Assembly (NCBI RefSeq): GCF_000014685.1
Contig: NC_008321.1
Coordinates: 3,407,001-3,471,000, forward strand
Length of the DNA: 64,000 nucleotides
From: Shewanella sp. MR-4
Lineage (GTDB): Bacteria > Pseudomonadota > Gammaproteobacteria > Enterobacterales > Shewanellaceae
Reading direction: 5' to 3'
In this document: one piece after another, positions 26,045 to 33,564 of the stretch
Layout: each line of letters starts with the position of its first letter
Numbering within the stretch: the stretch's first letter is position 1
Made by a program: the position numbers and the translations under genes
Notes under the pieces: generated by a model
Database searches by the model: none
Seen by the model: the letters and a program-made list of their open reading frames with translations, nothing else
What the model was told of the DNA's origin: nothing

Positions 26045-26536
26045 TTGCGAATATTGTGTCTTTTAGTCTGTCTTATTTTTGTTCCGGCCTTGTATCCTAC
26101 GTCTGCACACGCCAACTCGGGGGAAATGCCAGAAGAACAGCAGTTAGCCGTAAAATACATGAATGCGCTAACCGAGCACGACTATCAAACACTCGGCAAA
26201 TTCTATAACCGTGATACCGTCTTCTTCGATAAAACCGCCAATCGTAAATACACGGGTGGACGATTTATTATCGACTTCCTCGAGCGCGCCCACGAAGGTG
26301 TACTCGAATATGATTTCAATATTGAGCATATGTATAACGCTGGCTCCCTGGTGGTGATGATTGGTAACTATCACTTTAAGGGACCCGGCGAGCAGTTTGG
26401 CAAACCCGGAAAAATTATTGATGTCGCCATTCCAGGGGTCACCAGCCTTAAGCTCGATATGCGTAATCACAGGGTCACAGAGCATGTGGATCTGATTGAT
26501 TACCAGACCATGTCAGACCAATTAGCGATGCAGTAG
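26045..26536 (+). CDS. Exported NTF2-like (SnoaL-type) protein
   Basis: A 163-residue protein with a signal peptide (MRILCLLVCLIFVPALYPTSAHA in part) and a mature domain of the NTF2-like fold: an opening helix MNALTEHDYQTLGKFYNRDT, the FFDKTANRKYTGG region, then strands to VTEHVDLIDYQTM. NTF2-like proteins can be enzymes, binding proteins or immunity proteins, and no catalytic set is obvious, so function is unknown. Start TTG (26045-26047) follows AGAGGG at good spacing and yields an intact signal peptide; an earlier TTG at 26018 would put charged residues in front. One base separates it from the TRIC gene stop. Confidence 0.72.
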   Translation: MRILCLLVCLIFVPALYPTSAHANSGEMPEEQQLAVKYMNALTEHDYQTLGKFYNRDTVFFDKTANRKYTGGRFIIDFLERAHEGVLEYDFNIEHMYNAGSLVVMIGNYHFKGPGEQFGKPGKIIDVAIPGVTSLKLDMRNHRVTEHVDLIDYQTMSDQLAMQ

Positions 26537-26660
26537 TCACAAAATTTAGCTTTGATTGAAACTTGAGCTCTAAAAAGGAGTCGAAACCTGCAATGAGTCA
26601 ATACGACCGAAGGCGCGGCATCTGATGCCCCAAGGTTCGTTTCGTTTCAATGAGGTTTGT

Positions 26661-27089
26661 ATGAAGTTGTTTGGACTGATTGCCCTACTCGCCCTTAATG
26701 GCCTAATGCTCGCGCCCCACGCACAGGCGCAGCAACCAATTATCGTTTCCTACGCGGTGCAACCCGTTAGCCATTTCAATCAGCAGTTGCGAGTAGCCCA
26801 GGAGCAACATCAAGCCTGGAGTGAAGATCCCAAAGCTATCAGCAGCCAATATGCGGGTAAAAAATTCACCCTTGTCCGTACTCAGTCAACCAAGAATGGG
26901 ATATTTACCTATCAAGTGAGCGAGTTGTCGCAGCAGCACCCACAAATGCTGTTAATTTTGTCGCTTAAGAAGAGTGCCCAGCGCTGGCAAGTGGATTCCG
27001 CCCAACTGGCGTGGAAGTGTCGCGACGGCCAGCATTTCGGTACCGACAGATGCAATATCGGCGAGCATGAGGCAAGCACAGCACCTTAA
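26661..27089 (+). CDS. Small exported protein of unknown function
   Basis: I do not recognise this 142-residue protein. ATG 26661-26663 has GAGG six bases upstream and starts a clean signal peptide (MKLFGLIALLALNGLMLAP, cleavage after AQA). The mature part is hydrophilic, with a likely beta-rich centre (KKFTLVRTQSTKNGIFTYQV) and a C-terminal pair of cysteines in LAWKCRDGQHFGTDRCNIGE that could form a disulfide. It ends in a 14-bp tandem repeat array that spans its stop codon. Follows the NTF2-like gene by 124 bp. Confidence 0.65.
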   Translation: MKLFGLIALLALNGLMLAPHAQAQQPIIVSYAVQPVSHFNQQLRVAQEQHQAWSEDPKAISSQYAGKKFTLVRTQSTKNGIFTYQVSELSQQHPQMLLILSLKKSAQRWQVDSAQLAWKCRDGQHFGTDRCNIGEHEASTAP

Positions 27090-27115
27090 GCACAGTTTCT
27101 TAAGCACAGCCTCTT
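27074..27115 (+). repeat. Three 14-bp tandem repeats spanning a stop codon
   Basis: Unit AAGCACAG-NNN-CTT occurs three times in a row (variable triplets CAC, TTT, CCT). The stop codon TAA at 27087-27089 is formed at the junction of units one and two. Confidence 0.7.
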
Positions 27116-27141
27116 AAGCTATCGAGATAAAATGCAGTTAT

Positions 27142-27169
27142 AAAAAGAGCGCCCTTAGGCGCTCTTTTT
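27142..27169. terminator. Bidirectional terminator between the exported-protein gene and tyrS
   Basis: Perfect 12-bp inverted repeat AAAAAGAGCGCC / GGCGCTCTTTTT with loop CTTA. A-run and T-run flank the GC stem, so it can serve both convergent transcripts. Confidence 0.88.
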
Positions 27170-27241
27170 ACTGCTTGGTAAGTACTTATTAACCGTTTAA
27201 GCACTCACTGGCTGTAGTCACATGGTGACATCCGATTCAGC

Positions 27242-28438
27242 TTAAACCAGAGTCACTTTCGCGAACTTACGCTTACCGACTTGGAATACGGCAACCGTGC
27301 CAGCGCTTAAGGTCATACGGCTATCGTCAACCTTCTCACCGTCCATCTTCACCGCGCTTTGCTTGATCATACGCATCGCATCGGAAGTCGAACCCACTAA
27401 GTCGGCATCTTTAAGTAAGTTAGCAATCGCTAAGCCTTCACCCGCAGCTAATTCAACCTCAGGGATATCATCTGGGATAGCGCCCTTTTGGAAACGGTCG
27501 ATAAAGGCTTGATGGGCACTCTCGGCCGCCGCTTGGTCGTGGAAGCGCGCGATAATTTCCTTCGCGAGCGCAATCTTGGTATCACGCGGGTTAGCACCGT
27601 TGGCGATATCTTGTTTGAACTGTTCAATCTCGGCCAAAGGACGGAATGACAGCAGCTCAAAGTAACGCCACATTAATTCGTCAGAAATCGACATGATCTT
27701 GCCAAACATTTCATTGGCGGGCTCACTCACACCAATGTAGTTGTGCGCCGATTTAGACATTTTCTTCACGCCGTCTAAACCTTCGAGCAGTGGCATCATG
27801 ATCACGGCTTGTGGTTTTTGGCCTTCGGCTTTTTGTAACTCACGGCCCATCAACAGGTTGAACTTCTGGTCGGTTCCGCCTAATTCAACGTCGGCCTTCA
27901 GGGCTACTGAGTCATAACCCTGTAAAAGTGGGTACATAAATTCGTGGATAGCGATCGACTGACCCGAAGCATAGCGCTTCTTAAAGTCGTCACGTTCCAT
28001 CATACGAGCAACGGTTTGCTGCGAGGCTAAACGGATCATCCCCGCTGCGCCTAATGGCTCTAACCAGCTCGAGTTGAACTCAATACGGGTTTTTGCAGGA
28101 TCCAGAATTTTATAGACCTGCTCTTTATAGGTCTCAGCGTTGGCTAATACTTGCTCACGGGTGAGGGGTGGACGCGTGCTGTTTTTACCACTTGGATCAC
28201 CCACCATACCGGTAAAGTCACCAATTAAGAAAATGACTTCATGACCTAACTCTTGGAATAATCTTAATTTATTTAAAATTACTGTGTGTCCAAGATGGAT
28301 ATCCGGTGCGGTAGGATCAGCGCCTAACTTGATACGAAGTGGACGTCCTTCTTTGAGTTTTTCCAGCAGATCCGATTCGAGTAGGATCTCATCGGTACCA
28401 CGTCTAATTTCTGCTAATACTTGGTCTAAATCAGCCAT
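27242..28438 (-). CDS. tyrS: Tyrosyl-tRNA synthetase
   Basis: Charges tRNA-Tyr. The class I signature motifs are present: PDIHLGHTVILNK (HIGH region), and KMSKSAHNYIG (KMSKS). The C-terminal S4-like RNA-binding domain is at about 335-398 (ADLVGSTSDAMRMIKQSAVKMDG). I prefer ATG 28436-28438 (MADLDQVLAEI, 398 residues, as in the TyrZ-like longer bacterial type common in Shewanella) with AGGAG 11 bases upstream; ATG codons 9 and 11 triplets... upstream at 28468 and 28462 are alternatives. Divergent from the M23 peptidase gene. Confidence 0.95.
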   Translation of the reverse strand: MADLDQVLAEIRRGTDEILLESDLLEKLKEGRPLRIKLGADPTAPDIHLGHTVILNKLRLFQELGHEVIFLIGDFTGMVGDPSGKNSTRPPLTREQVLANAETYKEQVYKILDPAKTRIEFNSSWLEPLGAAGMIRLASQQTVARMMERDDFKKRYASGQSIAIHEFMYPLLQGYDSVALKADVELGGTDQKFNLLMGRELQKAEGQKPQAVIMMPLLEGLDGVKKMSKSAHNYIGVSEPANEMFGKIMSISDELMWRYFELLSFRPLAEIEQFKQDIANGANPRDTKIALAKEIIARFHDQAAAESAHQAFIDRFQKGAIPDDIPEVELAAGEGLAIANLLKDADLVGSTSDAMRMIKQSAVKMDGEKVDDSRMTLSAGTVAVFQVGKRKFAKVTLV

Positions 28439-28565
28439 CTCGGCGGGGACTCCTAAGGCCATGATCATAAAATGAGGAGACTTATGTTACTTGTTAGCCA
28501 CCACAATTGAAAGTGTGTACACTAACGGGATTATTCAAGCCTTAGGTAATCGGTATCGGCGTCAC

Positions 28566-29966
28566 ATGGGAAAGGTTATAACGTTATTTAAATTGCTGCC
28601 TAAAAAGCATCAAATTCTCCTCAGCATTCTTTCTGTTATCACTACGATAACCCTGCTCTTTCCCTCTGAAGAAGCGCAAGCTTCAAGACAAACTCAAGGT
28701 GTCGCAGACCAAGCTCAAGTCAATACCCGTTACGATGTTCCCTTAGCCTTTCGCTCACCAGAGCGTCCAGAAGGTGTTGAGGGCCAATCGCAAGATGCAT
28801 CCACCAACGCCACGCCGTTATCTTCGGCCGACGCCTTAGCCGCTGGCAATGTGTCAGCCAGTGAAACCTTAGAGAGCGCCCACCATAGGGACGTAGAACA
28901 TTTTAATGTGAAAAATGGCGATACCTTAGCCGCAGTATTTGAGCGCGCGGGACTCACCAGCAAAGATGTGTATGAAATTACCCAGTTGCCACTCGCCAAA
29001 CAGAATCTGTTAAAAATCATCCCAGGCGAAGAAATCGTGATTTCAAAGAATGCTAAGGGCGATTTAACCGAAGTCCGCTACCGTGTCGATGCGGTATCGA
29101 CTTTAGTGATCACTAAGGATCAGGATAAGTATTCCGAGAAAATCTCCGAAAAGGACATTGAAATACGCACCCAATTCACCAGTGCGAAAATCAAGAGTAA
29201 CTTCTGGAATGCCGCCGTCGATGCGGGTTTAAACGCAAACCAAATTATGCAGCTCTCGACCGTGTTTGGCTGGGATATCGACTTTGCCTTGGATTTACGC
29301 GAAGGCGATAGCTTCGCCATTATCTATGAGCAGGAATATGCCGAAGGTGAGTTTTTACGTAACGGCAATATCCTCGCCGCCGAGTTTATCAACCAAGATG
29401 AACGTTACACCGCGATTCGTTATACCGACGGCAACTATTACTCCGAAAACGGCACCAGCATGCGTAAGGCCTTCCTGCGCTCACCGGTCGACTTTAAATA
29501 CGTCAGCTCCAACTTCAACCCGAAACGTCTACACCCTGTGACGGGGCAAGTTAAGGCTCACCGCGGCGTTGACTATGTTGCCGCCATTGGCACCCCCATT
29601 AAGTCGGCGGGTAATGGCCGAGTTATCGAATCCGGCTACAATCAATTTAACGGTAACTATGTGTTCATTAAGCACAACGATACCTACACGACTAAGTATT
29701 TGCATTTGACCAAACGCAACGTCAGTAAAGGGGCCAGCGTTAAGCAGGGGCAAATTATCGGCACCTTAGGTAAAACAGGACGCGTCACCGGCGCTCACCT
29801 ACACTATGAATTTATCGTTAATGGCGTGCACCGTAACCCAAGAACGGTTGATTTACCTAAGGCCGAATCGATTGCCCGTAAAGAAAAGCCACAATTCGAT
29901 GCGCTCAGCAAACAGTTGATGGCCAGCATTTCACAGAACAAGCAAACCCAATTGGCGATGCAATAA
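28566..29966 (+). CDS. M23 murein DD-endopeptidase (MepM-like)
   Basis: A periplasmic zinc endopeptidase, anchored by one N-terminal helix (ILLSILSVITTITLLF), that should cut peptide cross-links in peptidoglycan for growth. Order: anchor; linker; a LysM/OapA-like region (VKNGDTLAAVFERAGLTSKDVYEI); a second regulatory domain; and the C-terminal LytM domain with metal ligands in HRGVDYVAAIGTPI (H and D) and the catalytic HLHYEFIVNG. All catalytic histidines are kept, so it is an active-type enzyme. ATG 28566 (466 residues) is favoured over TTG 28491, whose added residues precede the anchor. anmK follows after 19 bp. Confidence 0.9.
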   Translation: MGKVITLFKLLPKKHQILLSILSVITTITLLFPSEEAQASRQTQGVADQAQVNTRYDVPLAFRSPERPEGVEGQSQDASTNATPLSSADALAAGNVSASETLESAHHRDVEHFNVKNGDTLAAVFERAGLTSKDVYEITQLPLAKQNLLKIIPGEEIVISKNAKGDLTEVRYRVDAVSTLVITKDQDKYSEKISEKDIEIRTQFTSAKIKSNFWNAAVDAGLNANQIMQLSTVFGWDIDFALDLREGDSFAIIYEQEYAEGEFLRNGNILAAEFINQDERYTAIRYTDGNYYSENGTSMRKAFLRSPVDFKYVSSNFNPKRLHPVTGQVKAHRGVDYVAAIGTPIKSAGNGRVIESGYNQFNGNYVFIKHNDTYTTKYLHLTKRNVSKGASVKQGQIIGTLGKTGRVTGAHLHYEFIVNGVHRNPRTVDLPKAESIARKEKPQFDALSKQLMASISQNKQTQLAMQ

Positions 29967-29985
29967 CGACGGACGGATCCCCTAC

Positions 29986-31095
29986 ATGAACAAGGCTTAT
30001 TATATTGGACTGATGTCTGGCACCAGTATGGACGGCGTCGATGCGGTGTTAGTCGATTTTGCGGGCGAGCAGCCACAACTTATCGCAACGCACACCGAGG
30101 CGATTCCAAGCCATTTGCTAAAGGGATTGCAGCGCCTGTGTCTGCCTGGCAATGATGAAATCAACCGCCTTGGTCGCCTTGACCGCAGTGTGGGTAAATT
30201 ATTTGCCCTCGCCGTCAACAACTTGCTCGCCAAAGCCCAGATAGCCAAAGAAGATATCATTGCCATTGGTAGCCATGGCCAAACCGTGCGCCACATGCCA
30301 AATCTTGAGGTAGGTTTTACCCTGCAAATTGGTGACCCAAATACCATTGCAACCGAGACTGGCATCGATGTGATTGCCGATTTTCGTCGTAAAGACATTG
30401 CCTTAGGTGGCCAAGGCGCGCCGCTAGTGCCCGCCTTCCACCAGCAAACCTTTGCACAAGTGGGTAAAAAGCGCGTGATCCTCAATATTGGCGGCATTGC
30501 CAATATCACCTATCTGACCGGGAATCGTGAAGAGGTTTTAGGCTTCGACACAGGGCCTGGCAATACGCTGATTGATGCCTGGATCCAGCAAGTGAAAAAT
30601 GAGCCCTATGACAAAGACGGCGAATGGGCCGCTTCTGGCAACACCGACCAACAGCTATTGGCGCAATTGCTGTCGCACCCTTATTTCTCCCTCGCCTATC
30701 CCAAGAGCACGGGGCGTGAATTGTTTAATCAGGCTTGGTTAGAACAGCAATTATCAGAGTTTAATCAATTGGATGAAGAAGATATCCAATCGACATTACT
30801 CGATTTAACCTGCCACAGTATCGCCCGTGATATCCTTAAACTTGCCCCAGTGGGAGAGTTATTTGTCTGCGGTGGAGGTGCCTTTAATACCGAGTTAATG
30901 CAGCGCTTAGCGGCGCTACTACCGGATTATCACATCGATACCACCTCCGCACTCGGTGTCGACCCTAAATGGGCCGAAGGCATCGCCTTTGCGTGGCTCG
31001 CAATGCGCCACAATTTAGGTTTGCCCGCTAACCTACCTGCAGTGACAGGCGCCTCGCGCGAAGCCGTATTAGGCGGACGCTTTAGCGCTAAGTAA
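29986..31095 (+). CDS. anmK: Anhydro-N-acetylmuramic acid kinase AnmK
   Basis: Phosphorylates and hydrolyses 1,6-anhydroMurNAc to MurNAc-6-phosphate in murein recycling. It has 369 residues and the ASKHA-type nucleotide-binding features: GLMSGTSMDGVDAVLVDF at the N-terminus, IGSHGQTVRHMP, LNIGGIANITYL, GFDTGPGNTLIDAW and FVCGGGAFNTELM. It directly follows the M23 endopeptidase gene, linking murein cutting and recycling. Converges on the regulator gene with only 9 bp between the stops and no obvious terminator. Confidence 0.96.
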   Translation: MNKAYYIGLMSGTSMDGVDAVLVDFAGEQPQLIATHTEAIPSHLLKGLQRLCLPGNDEINRLGRLDRSVGKLFALAVNNLLAKAQIAKEDIIAIGSHGQTVRHMPNLEVGFTLQIGDPNTIATETGIDVIADFRRKDIALGGQGAPLVPAFHQQTFAQVGKKRVILNIGGIANITYLTGNREEVLGFDTGPGNTLIDAWIQQVKNEPYDKDGEWAASGNTDQQLLAQLLSHPYFSLAYPKSTGRELFNQAWLEQQLSEFNQLDEEDIQSTLLDLTCHSIARDILKLAPVGELFVCGGGAFNTELMQRLAALLPDYHIDTTSALGVDPKWAEGIAFAWLAMRHNLGLPANLPAVTGASREAVLGGRFSAK

Positions 31096-31104
31096 AACTC
31101 AAAC

Positions 31105-33264
31105 CTACTTAAGTAGCTTGTGTTTAAGCAGTATGATGTCCCGCTGCGGGAAGCCATCGAGTGTCATCACTAAGCGGTTTGACTCCGGAATATAGGTCAT
31201 GGAGCCAAAGCCGCTTAGGCTAGAGCGGGGAACCCTTAGGAGTGATGTCAGCTGCTGACTGCTCGCCTCCCAAAAATTCAGCCGCTGCTCGTTACCATTG
31301 CTCGATTTAAAATACACTCCGTGTGCAGTAAGCACCCAGTTATTGCCCGCACGAAACACCTTCCCCGGGATAATCTCTTGCACCTGTTCGGGCTGCGTGA
31401 GATCAATCTGCCAAAGACCATTTACCCCATAGCGACTAAATACAAATTCGTTAGCCGATTTCGCAAAACCCACCGCCATAGTCAGAGGACTGATCACCCT
31501 TGGTGTACTGTTGTCTAAATAAAACTCCGTGATGCCATCAGTGGTCGATGCCAACACCGCCGTCCCCTGCCAATTCCAGCTGGGGCGACCATGATTGTGA
31601 TAACTCGAGGCTAAGGCTGTAATATTTTTACTGGCTAAATCTAAAATAAAAATACGATTACCTTCATTGCTGTCATCGGGGGCGATAAAGGCGATTTTAG
31701 CGCCATCGGGAGACCAACGCGGGTAAGCTACGCGCGACTTGAGATGAGTATGTTGCTCAAGTTTTTTGCCGTTTATATCTGACGTCCAAATCTCGTTATA
31801 GCCCGTATCGCTGGAGACAAATACAATCCGTTTCGCCTCAGGGGAATAATCGGGATTGCGGTGGCTAATGCCGGAATACAGCAATGGAAACAAGCTGCCG
31901 GGCACGGATTCACCGAGGGAAAAATACGCCATCTGGAATTGACGACGATACTGATGATAAACCAGCTCGCCCTCATCGGATACGCTACTGGGATAGCTCA
32001 TGCCCTCCACATCGAGTGGGCGAATATGGGCCGTTTCAATATCGATAGTAAAGCCGTTGCGACTACCAGAGTCTTCCGTAGCAAAAACCAGCGACTGGCT
32101 ATCAGGCGTCCAACTCAAGCCGCGAATATCTTCTAGCCCATGGGTTAAACGTGTTTCATTGGCACTGGCTAAGTCGCGAATAAAAATATCCTCAGAGATA
32201 TTACTAAAGCGCCTCGCTATTGCCAGCCAACGACCATCTGGACTGAAAGCTAAATCCCGGTCCTCATAGTTACAGTGCGCTTCGCAGGATAATCTTTCAG
32301 CCTTGGCGTCGGGTTGCACCAAAGACAAGCGGTAGATGCCACCCACCTTCCCCGCCTCATGGGAGGAGACATAGGCAAGATATTGGCCGTCAGCAGAAAT
32401 ATCTATCGCCGCCATATCGGTCGTGCAAGGCGCTAAGGCGAGGGTTTCATTGGTCGCAAGGGTCAACTGAGTGATGTGGCACTCCCTTGTACCCTGGGTG
32501 CGGGAGGCAAAAAACAGCTTAGTATCGTCTAAACTCCACACCGCTCGCAGCTCTGCAGACGAGAGAGGAGTTAACTGACGGGCGGGGATATCTTCACGTT
32601 TAAAATCTTTCAGATACAGGCTAGAAGTCACTCCAGGGCGACTCGCACCATACACTAACCAACGTCTATCGTGGGATAACCTAGGATAACGCTCCGACCC
32701 CGGATCTCGGGTCAGCACTGTCATTTGGGTCTCCGTCATCCGCTGCTTATCTTGGTACAGATGCACGCCAATCAATAGACCTGCAATTAAGATAACCGCC
32801 CCCACCAATATCGCCATCAAATGCAGTCGTTGCGTCGTATGTTGTAACTTCGCCTCAGTGGTTTGCAGTTTATCGATGTCGGCATCATCAGAATTATCAT
32901 AGATAGGGGGCAATAACAGGCGGTAGCCCGCCTTTCGAACCGTTTCAATTACCCCGCCCTCCTGCTCGAGGGGCGATAATTGCTGTCGTAAATGCCAAAT
33001 TGCATTGGTGAGAGCCTTAGTACCTACGTAAACATTGCCCTCCCACACTTTTTCGATCAACTCATCACGGGTCACCACATGAGGATGACGCAGGGCAAGA
33101 TAGCTAAGCACTTCAATAAACTTAGGTTGAAGTGACACCTTAGCGGTTTCATGTTGGGACGTTTCATCCCCCTGCGTTTGAAATGAAATTGAGTTATCAG
33201 AAGGGTCAATGCGACAACTTCCTAAGCAAAAACTCAACTTACTCTTATCCTTCATTTTTCTCAC
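31105..33264 (-). CDS. Membrane-tethered ToxR/CadC-like regulator with PD40 beta-propeller
   Basis: A 719-residue one-component regulator. Residues about 10-115 form an OmpR/PhoB-type winged helix (LSYLALRHPHVVTRDELIEKVW in part, ending TVRKAGYRLLLPP). One transmembrane helix follows at about 146-168 (LMAILVGAVILIAGLLIGV). The rest, about 540 residues, lies in the periplasm and contains TolB/PD40-type propeller repeats: SHDRRWLVYG, SADGQYLAYVSSH, SPDGRWLAIAR, TPDSQSLVFATED, SPEAKRIVFVSSD, SPDGAKIAFIAPD. It should sense a periplasmic ligand or partner and bind DNA at the membrane. Divergent from a secreted S9 peptidase, its likely target. Confidence 0.88.
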   Translation of the reverse strand: MRKMKDKSKLSFCLGSCRIDPSDNSISFQTQGDETSQHETAKVSLQPKFIEVLSYLALRHPHVVTRDELIEKVWEGNVYVGTKALTNAIWHLRQQLSPLEQEGGVIETVRKAGYRLLLPPIYDNSDDADIDKLQTTEAKLQHTTQRLHLMAILVGAVILIAGLLIGVHLYQDKQRMTETQMTVLTRDPGSERYPRLSHDRRWLVYGASRPGVTSSLYLKDFKREDIPARQLTPLSSAELRAVWSLDDTKLFFASRTQGTRECHITQLTLATNETLALAPCTTDMAAIDISADGQYLAYVSSHEAGKVGGIYRLSLVQPDAKAERLSCEAHCNYEDRDLAFSPDGRWLAIARRFSNISEDIFIRDLASANETRLTHGLEDIRGLSWTPDSQSLVFATEDSGSRNGFTIDIETAHIRPLDVEGMSYPSSVSDEGELVYHQYRRQFQMAYFSLGESVPGSLFPLLYSGISHRNPDYSPEAKRIVFVSSDTGYNEIWTSDINGKKLEQHTHLKSRVAYPRWSPDGAKIAFIAPDDSNEGNRIFILDLASKNITALASSYHNHGRPSWNWQGTAVLASTTDGITEFYLDNSTPRVISPLTMAVGFAKSANEFVFSRYGVNGLWQIDLTQPEQVQEIIPGKVFRAGNNWVLTAHGVYFKSSNGNEQRLNFWEASSQQLTSLLRVPRSSLSGFGSMTYIPESNRLVMTLDGFPQRDIILLKHKLLK

Positions 33265-33370
33265 ACCTGAGTTATTGATCTTTTTATGGTTAGGGTAATG
33301 AGTACAACATCTTGGCTAGATACTACCTAAGACTTAGCCCAGTTAGCAAACGAATGACTTAAATTAACTA

Positions 33371-33410
33371 TATAAAATTCAAAATATTAGCTTGTATAAA
33401 ATCTAAAATA
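33371..33410. repeat. Imperfect 16-bp direct repeat in the divergent promoter region
   Basis: TATAAAATTCAAAATA (33371-33386) and TATAAAATCTAAAATA (33395-33410) agree at 14 of 16 positions with a 24-bp period. The region between the regulator and peptidase genes (33265-33564) is AT-rich and otherwise empty. ToxR/CadC-type regulators bind A/T-rich direct repeats, so this is a candidate operator. Confidence 0.5.
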
Positions 33411-33564
33411 GAGATTTAAACAATATAGAATCGAGCCTAGGCGGATTGCGGCAAAGCAACAGATTGCTTACAACTGCATGACCAATAACAACATATGCGT
33501 CAACGTCTTACTCCTGTTACAAATTATCTGTGCGGGAGTTATTCACTTTGTTAGGGACCCAAAT

